Below, one piece after another: positions 57,188-64,000 of a stretch of DNA of 64,000 nucleotides. Made by a program: the position numbers and the translations under genes. Each line of letters begins with the position of its first letter. Within the stretch, counting starts at the first letter, position 1. The notes beneath the pieces are model-generated. The model was not told the DNA's origin. It made no database searches and saw nothing but the letters and a program-made list of their open reading frames with translations. The stretch comes from Stereocaulon alpinum (lineage: Eukaryota; Ascomycota; Lecanoromycetes; Lecanorales; Stereocaulaceae): NCBI GenBank assembly GCA_018257865.1, contig JAEUBA010000030.1:267674-331673 (forward strand), given 5' to 3'.

Positions 57188-59464
57188 ATGGGTGATCCGT
57201 TCAGCATAGCAGCCGGCGCTGTTGGCATCGTAGCAGCGGGTGTCCAGCTCTCATCTTCGCTGTATGACATCTGCGAGAAGATCAGTACTGCGCAAAACAA
57301 CATCGAGAATATTGCCGGCGATCTCAGTTTCTTCGTCATCATCGTCGATGAGCTCAGCAAGATCTTCCAATCACCGAAGAAGGTCTACTCTCCAGAATTA
57401 GAGACCAGTGTACGGAAGATCATCGAGAGGTGCAGGACACTCTTCAAACAAATAAAGCGCATGATTGGAAAGACGGCCGACGTCCCGAAGCTGCAATTGA
57501 AGGCTAAAGTTGCTTGGGTATTCAGAGAGAGTAAAGTTCGAGAGACTAGAGCGAATCTTGATTCGCTCAAGTCTACTCTTGGGTTGATTCTTCAAACGCT
57601 GAGACTGGTCAAGGACGAGTATTTTCATTCCCCCTTGTAAGATGCTGGTCACTAAATCTTTGCAGACGTCAAGAAGATCGAGATGAACGCAATGTACTTG
57701 CAAATCTACTACGCTCTCAAAGACACTCGGTCAAAGTACTTCGAAGTCTGGAAGAGGAACAGGCTAAAGTTCCTAATTATTTAGCAAGGAAGCCCAGTGG
57801 TCTCACTACAGCTAACGCTGATACCTTGTCGGAGGCGGTCCCTACAGCTCCCATGGTATCGTTGAAAGAAGGAAATGCGGCCAAGTATCGGTCTGATGCC
57901 AGGGACTGGAGATCACTGCCTGTCATGCACATCTCGGATTTCGAACGTTCTCTGGGAGACTTGTACCCTATTTGGAAGCAGCAAGTCTTGGAGAACGTTG
58001 ATTTCCTTCTTCAAACCTGGACTAAGTCAGCAATTTCTCAGCCTCAAGCACCATCAAAACAGGCGAAGACGGACCCGTTTATTCCAGACGAAGAGTTCAA
58101 AAAGATAAAGGACACCATTGAGAGGCAGACCAAAGCCATCGAAGAGTGTCACATACCTCATGAGGCATCCCAGAAGACCATCAATGATCGGCTACAAAAG
58201 CTTGAAGACAGACTCAGAAAGCGCGAGAAAGGTTGGCTGGATATTGACGATGCAGCGCTTGTCAGACTAGAAACAGAGATCAGAGAGCTTCGGGAGAAAA
58301 GTGTAATCTGTGAAGCGGAGATAGCGTCGTGTGTCTCACGCAGGAACGAGGTGGAGGCTCAACTTCAGAGTGCAACTAGCGCATGTATACAGCGGTCCAA
58401 CAAGGCCAGAAAATCGAAAATCAACATCCCAGTATGGAAGACGAGTTCCCCTGACTTGACAGAAAAGGACGACCCATCCTACGCGTCAAGTAATTCCGCT
58501 AAACCATCTCTGTATTGGCTGGACGATGCGCGCCTAGATGAGTCTGATGACGAGCCAGATCTCGGGGATGGTCCTGAAGCCGAAATCGCAGAGTTGCCTG
58601 GAGACCTACCGGAGCAGCCCGCCAACTCTAGTCGTAACCCCGCGTTGAAGTATCCAGACAGAGTCAGAGCTACAAGGCAGACATCAAACCCTGATAATCC
58701 ACCATCCCACCCGTCTACCGCTCCATCTCCATCTCACCGAAGTCCCATCCCTTCTGCCGCCGTAGCAGACCCTAACACTGAAACCACAAGAGCCTGCCAG
58801 CGATATGCGTGGAAACCTCCGCAGGCTTTCCTGACCGGATCCAACACCTTCTCGGACGTACTTAACAGCGTCAAGCATCCCCAGCTTTGGTTCACCGCAT
58901 CTCAAGACGCGTACCTATTCTATCTAGGAGCCAGAGGGACGCCGTTTTATACAATCCATCTCGTACCGAATGACTTGTCCTCGTATGAGACATCAAAGGT
59001 GGAGTGGACCGTCGTTCAGAAGCCCTGGGCTACGCACAAGGCGCTTCGAGTAACGGGTTTTCCATATGTGGAGGACTCGGTAGGCTTTATGTGGATTCGC
59101 AAGGACCTTAATTGGGTTCGTTTCCATATTTTCTGTCGGAGTGTTGCCTTTTTCACAGTATTTCCTGATGCTGACAGAGTAACCTAAGTATCAAATACAC
59201 CAACTCTTCGAATTCTCATGCGGCCTGCTCGACAACGCCATGCACGACTCTTCCCGTAATATCTTAATCAAGCGCTCCACATCCGGCAAGAAACCATCAC
59301 ATGAGCGATCTTTCCTAGCGCCTCTGACTAGCTGGGAAGGGAAGAACGATATACATTCCGCGGTCCATGGGTGTCATCCGGTGTTCTTCCATGCGGAGGA
59401 TGAGGAGCTTCAGAGAAGAAGGAAGAGGTCTAAGTCAATGGAGTTTATGCGTTCCAGTACCTGA
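57188..59464 (+). CDS. Fungal STAND N-terminal-domain protein without NACHT
   Basis: Three exons (57188-57636, 57666-59115, 59189-59464) give 724 residues. Residues 1-150 match the fungal STAND/NACHT-associated N-terminal domain (MGDPFSIAAGAVGIVAAGVQ, LSSSLYDICEKISTAQNNIE), usually the signalling end of NLR-like immune or heterokaryon-incompatibility proteins. Instead of a NACHT ATPase and repeats there follow a helical linker, a coiled coil (about 270-370, LQKLEDRLRKREKGW and LETEIRELREKSVICEAEIA), a Ser/Pro-rich acidic linker and a novel-looking C-terminal domain (QLWFTASQDAYLFYLGARGT, WVVQKPW-like, YQIHQLFEFSCGLLDNAM). The first intron is only 29 nt as modelled, unusually short, but needed for the frame. 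The C-terminal domain may be a scaffold or sensor; function inferred only loosely. Confidence 0.8.
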
Positions 59465-60680
59465 TGAAGTACCTATTCAAGCTTCCTCGAGGTCTTTGGA
59501 CGGCTAGATTGACTCGGCGCGAGAGAGGAATACCACTGTTTTGACAATATTGTTAGTGTTTTCCCATGTATAGCCAAGGCTAATGTTCATTAAAAACCAA
59601 CATTATTCTCAACACCACACTATATAAAGCTACTCAATTGCTTTATATGATCGTTCCAACATCGAATATGAGTATATAGGGAGATGCGGCAAATTTTACA
59701 ACCAAATCAAGTTTTTGGTACAGATTCCCTGTGCTTGCGGTTGTCTTTAAACCCTACTACCGTATTGACTGTAAGCTGTCCTAGCGCCTTACGCTTTTCA
59801 GCGGGCTTTGTAACCTTCCTGTCTACAATAGTACATACTATACAAGGCTTAGCACTAGTGGTGAGGCGTTGTAGCTGTCCAAGATCGTATATATATATTC
59901 AGGAAGGAGTTAAGGCGGCGAAGGCGGGTTTTTGGACGTGCAGGGAGGCTTAGCGTTAGGTGAAAACTATGGTGGATGAGGCCTGCTCAACTAGGCTCGC
60001 TTACTAGTCTACTAGGGCTAGGGTTTGCCAAGGCCTCAATGCGGACTTGATAAAATCTCTGCATGCAATTCTATCTAACAAACAACAACATCAATAGCAA
60101 TAGAATTGTTCACCCAGATCCATGACTAATAAGTCTCCAATCAGATCACTGATATTCTAAAGCTTAGGGTCAGGGATGACATGGTCAATATCGTTAGAGG
60201 TACGGGCGCGAGGCATTCTATGAGTCTGGGGGCTTGATCGTGGTTATGAGTGCTGTATAATTGAATAGGTTGAAGAAGTTTGGTTTTACCCCTGAAACGA
60301 ACACCATCGCCATACATGGGATGCTACGATGCTGACGTCTTTCAATGGATTATAACACAGAGTGTATCTGATACCAAACATTGTTTCCCTAGATTAGATA
60401 CAAGCTCCAAGACTCAAGCATGTCATGCCATCCTCTAAGCACGGTTTCTGCGCTCTGAATGAAAACATTCGAGACGCTCATTCTGATTTTCTTAGGTGGA
60501 ATGTCGAACAGAGCACTATTTGCAGACCGCACATCTGGGATCGCACAAGACCCAAAGCGGATATATGGAAGTACTTCAGGCGCCGAGAATGTCAAGTCAC
60601 AGCGACAACCCGTTCCTTACAGTGTCTTCTGCATCATATGTTCCTCCACCCGTGTTCAATCCCCACTATGTCTACAAAGA
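59465..60680. other. Intergenic with decayed sequence
   Basis: About 1.2 kb. 59560-59700 and 59880-60000 are AT-rich with repeated TATAT runs and look like worn transposon sequence, but no family can be named. No gene recognised. Confidence 0.35.
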
Positions 60681-61989
60681 CTATTGACTCTCACAGTCGT
60701 GCGAATCCACTAAACGTACTTCTCGCGAGAGCGGCACTTTGTCCTCATCCCGACCATATCGTTGTATGGCTTCTCTAGAGCTTGGGGAAGTGACCTTGGC
60801 TGAGAATGGCGTCTCCGTTGAGGCACCCTTCCGAGGGATGGAAGAGACTATCCTCGCGTAGCAAAGAGTGAAGAGCGGGCGAAGGCTGGGAAGACAGGCG
60901 CAGATCAGTGCAATCGCGGCCTCAGCGGTGCTCCATATGATGAAGGCACTACCGAGCCCTGTTAAGAGCAATAAGCACTTGCGATGTGAGAGAAGAAAGG
61001 GTTCAGCTGGAAGAGTCACACTTACTGCTAATATAGAAGGTGCTAGCTGCACGGGCTATGCTTATGATCACCCCGCTAGTCGAGCGTAAGTCGTTTTTCA
61101 CGTGCGTTTAAGGAACCTGTGAAGGAAGGCAAGACTCACACCAATCCAAGTGAGAACATCGCAGAGACAGCCCACTTCCGCCCATACGACATTTGCAAGC
61201 TCCATACCATGCGAACCGGAAGCACTAGCATCGACGTGTCGATGATGGCATTCGCAAAGCCCGTGGCAGAGATGCCGATAGGAGCACCTCTACCTTGACA
61301 AAAGGCTGGGGAATGCAAGAGGGTACTTAGAGGGCGTCCACCGCATTGCATAAAAAAGCCAATTACAAGCCAGATGCAGTAGCCGAATACAACGAGAAGG
61401 TTGACAATCCAGGCTATACGAAACCATTTGGTTCTCAGGCCAAATATGCGGTAATAGAGCATCAAAATCGAGGCTCTTGCTGTCGTGATCACGATAGCGT
61501 AGGTGAATTGACTTGCAAGCTCAAGCTAAAATCCATCAACATCTTGATGTCTCTGCACTTGATGAATTCGAGGAGGTACCATTAAAAGATTTAGGGTCGT
61601 GCCTGGCCCAGTGTCGAGAGCAACTAAACAATGACTACTCAGTATATCACAGAAGAACGGGGACACCGGACGTTACTTACTGAGTATTTGTTCAGTTGCA
61701 AGCCCTATGTACATGAACTGCGATTGGTTTCAGTATGCTTGTCCATGGGACAATGGGTGGAAACATTTCATACCAGCCCGCCAACAGCAAGGTAATCATC
61801 AGCCTCAAGGCTAGCTTTCGTTATCCGTCTTGACAGCACACGGCCACCGACCACTGCCAGGCAAAGCGTCATGAACATGCACGTCACTCCGATTATGACA
61901 TCTCCCTGCTGTTTAGTGATATGTGGGGGAGGCAGTGGTCCGTGTGCTTGCTGCGGGCCGTCTGGCCTGCCTTGAGGTTGCGTTGCCAT
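60681..61989 (-). CDS. Pth11-like seven-helix membrane protein (fungal rhodopsin-like fold)
   Basis: Six exons (61989-61774, 61717-61681, 61623-61580, 61525-61140, 61075-61026, 60958-60681) join to 336 residues in frame. A short N-terminus without a CFEM domain is followed by helices such as GDVIIGVTCMFMTLCLAVVG, FTYAIVITTARASILMLYYR with IFG, FRIAWIVNLLVVFGYCIWLV, NAIIDTSMLVLPVRMVWSLQ, VGVIISIARAAST and SAFIIWSTAEAAIALICACL with PSLRPLF. The last block (W-S-x-x-E-x-x-x-A-x-x-CACLP-x-LRP) is the family hallmark. The Ser/Arg-rich cytosolic tail ends DSHDCESQ. Pth11-type receptors sense surfaces or ligands in plant-associated fungi; most paralogues are uncharacterised. Exons 2 and 3 (37 and 44 nt) are the least certain. 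Confidence 0.85.
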
Positions 61990-62779
61990 TGGAGTAGAGC
62001 CGTCAAGGCGCCTTGAGTAGTCCTAAAACATTGAATGAATTGAAAGATGCAGTCTTCAATGATGAGGAGAAAATATTCGGAAGAACGCGAGGGAAAGACA
62101 ATTTCAAGACCTTACGGTACATCAGCTCCTGCAGCTCTGGAATGCTCGAGGGCCAGGTTTATGCAGGTGTGGGAGCATTGCGGCGTGGAAAGACGTGCCA
62201 CCACACCCTCTACCATTACCAGTAGCTGCAGTTGCAAGGGCTGGCAAAAGTTAAATGCACTATTCAACCCAGTAAAGATATTGATCATTGCACAGACATC
62301 GCAACCTAACAACTTACGATTTGGATAACACCAAATCTAAACGAGGTATCATCAGCTTTTTCTTTTCCTTCTACGTAAATATGGCATAGTCCCGGCAGCT
62401 TTGGCTGGGGATAGTCTTATTAATTTTGGTGGTTTGCGCCCAGGACCCTGATGCATTTTGCCGCCCCCTGGTGCCGCCCCCGTACATTCCTATCAGGAAC
62501 GGCACACCCGCGGACTGCTTTGCTGTCTAGAACCCTCAAACGCGAATTTACGGAAGGATGATACGCCGAATCTTCCCTGCACGACCCCGGGAAAGTTGTG
62601 TGCTTGTCGGCATGTTTCTTTTTCCCCTGGGTCACTATCCGTGGCTGAAACAACAGCATATCAGAACTGGAGGGTGAAATTGACTTCTCCTAGCGCCTAT
62701 CCCTTTAACCGGCAGAGATACACACCCCCCAAAACTAAACCTGATTAGGTGCTAGTACGTGTATAAGTACCGACCTCCG
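61990..62779. other. Upstream of Pth11-like gene, no gene
   Basis: About 790 bp of ordinary composition that borders the AT-rich block. Frames are short and lack features. The left part should contain the promoter of the Pth11-like gene. Confidence 0.4.
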
Positions 62780-62841
62780 GCGCTAGTCCTCGATTTTTGG
62801 CGCTAAATTAGGAAAGTAAATAAAGGTAATAATATATATAG

Positions 62842-62882
62842 ATATATTAATTTTACAGCGATTCCTACTAAAATTAATATAT
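62842..62882. repeat. Perfect 14-bp inverted repeat (hairpin)
   Basis: Arms 62842-62855 (ATATATTAATTTTA) and 62869-62882 (TAAAATTAATATAT) are exact reverse complements separated by 13 nt. It lies at the left border of the RIP block, possibly a terminal inverted repeat remnant or chance in TA-rich DNA. Confidence 0.6.
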
Positions 62883-63078
62883 ATAGCTATTATTAAGGAA
62901 CGGGATATAGATAAGGTATTCTTAATTCTATAATAAAGACTTAGGTATAGGAGTAAGCTAAGATAAAAGACGAGGAATTAGAAATAGGACGGGGGTAGTA
63001 GCTTTAGATATAGGAGTTACTAAAACTTAATTTCTAATAGGGAATCTTAACTAAGCTAGGCTAGAATCTACTAAGGTT

Positions 63079-63102
63079 TAATATTAACTTAAGTTAATAT
63101 TA
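63079..63102. repeat. 24-bp perfect palindrome, copy 1
   Basis: A perfect palindrome centred on AACTTAAGTT. The same sequence recurs at 63520-63545. Confidence 0.75.
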
Positions 63103-63519
63103 GATTTAGGGGCCTATTATACTAAGGTTTAAATATAGTAAGTATAGCTTATAAGGCTATACTATAATAGTAGCCCCCTCTTTAAGATTAAGCTCCTATA
63201 AGAGGTATATAGCGGTAAGGTAGGGACTTAGCGAGATAGGGTAAAAATTAAATAATAGGGTAAGGCGAGAACTTAACTCCTTTAGAATTATAATTAAGTA
63301 GAGGCTTAACTTATTTAAAGTTATAATTAAGGTAAGGCGGGGACTTAACTTATTTAGAGTTATAACTAAGCGAGGTAAAGCGAGGATTATCTAAAGTTAT
63401 AATTAAGTAAGGTAAGGCGAGGATTAGAGTAACTCTTATTAAATTAGATTATACTTCTCTAAAGTATAGAATAAGGTAAGGCGGGGATTAAGTAAGGCTA
63501 GGTAAGGATTTATTAAGGA

Positions 63520-63545
63520 TTAATATTAACTTAAGTTAATATTAA
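63520..63545. repeat. 26-bp perfect palindrome, copy 2
   Basis: A perfect palindrome with the same core as 63079-63102, one base longer on each side, 441 bp downstream. Confidence 0.75.
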
Positions 63546-64000
63546 GCTTATATAGTAATATAGTAATTATTAATAAGATAAGATAAAGATAAGGCTAGCG
63601 ATAGAGATATACCTATACGCGGTACTAGCTACGAACCTAAATACCTATTCAGAGCTGAGATATCTCCCCTAATATATTGTAGGTTAAACGATATTAAGAC
63701 GTCGCGTGGTTGCTAAGAACTCTATATAGAGTTTTTTAGGCAACGCGATAATACCTACCCTAACTCTACTATAACTATTATACCTCCCCTACGATTAAGA
63801 CTAGACAGTAAGAATTAGTATTAGGTATAGTATCTTAGCCTAATAAGTAAAGAGTATAGGTAATACCTACCTAGCCGTTAATTTAAAAAATCTAATATCT
63901 ACGTACGCTTAATACGTATCTACTAGTTAAGACTAACGCGTAGTCTATCCTAGGGGAAGGCTAGGGTTATAGGTATATAGGACTAAGAGAAGGATATACT

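Larger units (their letters stand above)
62780..64000. repeat. AT-rich, RIP-mutated repeat block, continues past the window
   Basis: Composition changes sharply: long TA, TTAA and ATAT text, no usable open frame, and CpA/TpG virtually absent. By eye I find neither dinucleotide between 62857 and 63649, while CpG is still present. That is the footprint of repeat-induced point mutation, which converts CpA to TpA on both strands of duplicated DNA. The original element, probably a retrotransposon, is unreadable. Degenerate tandem units of about 40 bp, each with TTATAATTAAG and TAAGGCGGGGACTTA-like text, lie at about 63285-63425. Paired palindromes and a hairpin are described separately. Confidence 0.85.

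Noticed and set aside
62500..64000. CRISPR-like or centromere-like array in the AT-rich end
   Set aside because: Repeats are degenerate with no regular spacers, and the CpA/TpG loss explains the composition by RIP.

Overview
The window looks like nuclear DNA of a filamentous ascomycete (Pezizomycotina; class not determinable, Leotiomycetes or Dothideomycetes fit). Genes carry many short GT-AG introns, about 46 to 168 nt, with CTAAC-type branch sites. Several products are typical of filamentous fungi: a FlbC-like conidiation factor, a Pth11-like membrane protein and a fungal STAND N-terminal-domain protein. The right end is an AT-rich block with the signature of repeat-induced point mutation (RIP). 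I built exon models by hand from splice sites, and most multi-exon models close in frame to the base.

Left arm, 1-12.8 kb, is accessory. It holds an F-box gene cut by the window edge, a decayed SNF2-type ATPase relic, several kilobases of degraded sequence, a dienelactone-hydrolase family gene and a QDR-type MFS exporter.

Core, 12.8-50.4 kb, is dense in conserved housekeeping genes. In order: a small membrane protein, TFIIS (DST1), the mRNA exporter MEX67, a Tra2-like SR/RRM protein, NuA3 subunit NTO1, two small fungal proteins, a Myb-like protein, mitochondrial QRI7, mitochondrial carrier AGC1, a helix-hairpin-helix-like protein, spindle-checkpoint GAP BUB2, a short-chain dehydrogenase, a cystinosin homologue, t-SNARE SEC9 and a FlbC-like regulator. 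Nuclear gene-expression genes (TFIIS, MEX67, SR protein, NTO1) are neighbours on the minus strand. QRI7/AGC1 (both mitochondrial) and cystinosin/SEC9 (both membrane trafficking or lysosomal) are divergent pairs with short shared upstream regions. These are ordinary genes and I see no metabolic cluster.

Right arm, 50.4-64 kb, is gene-poor. It contains a strand-skewed non-coding stretch, a secreted-protein gene broken by one in-frame stop, a STAND N-terminal-domain protein without a NACHT domain, an intact six-exon Pth11-like gene, and a final block of about 1.2 kb almost empty of CpA and TpG. About 790 bp of it contain none that I can find by eye.

I did not find a convincing new biological system. 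The most unusual signals are the near-total CpA/TpG loss with paired palindromes at the right end, a 125-bp tandem repeat at 45.4-45.8 kb, an apparently re-spaced zinc ribbon in TFIIS, and two recognisable genes disabled by single stop codons.
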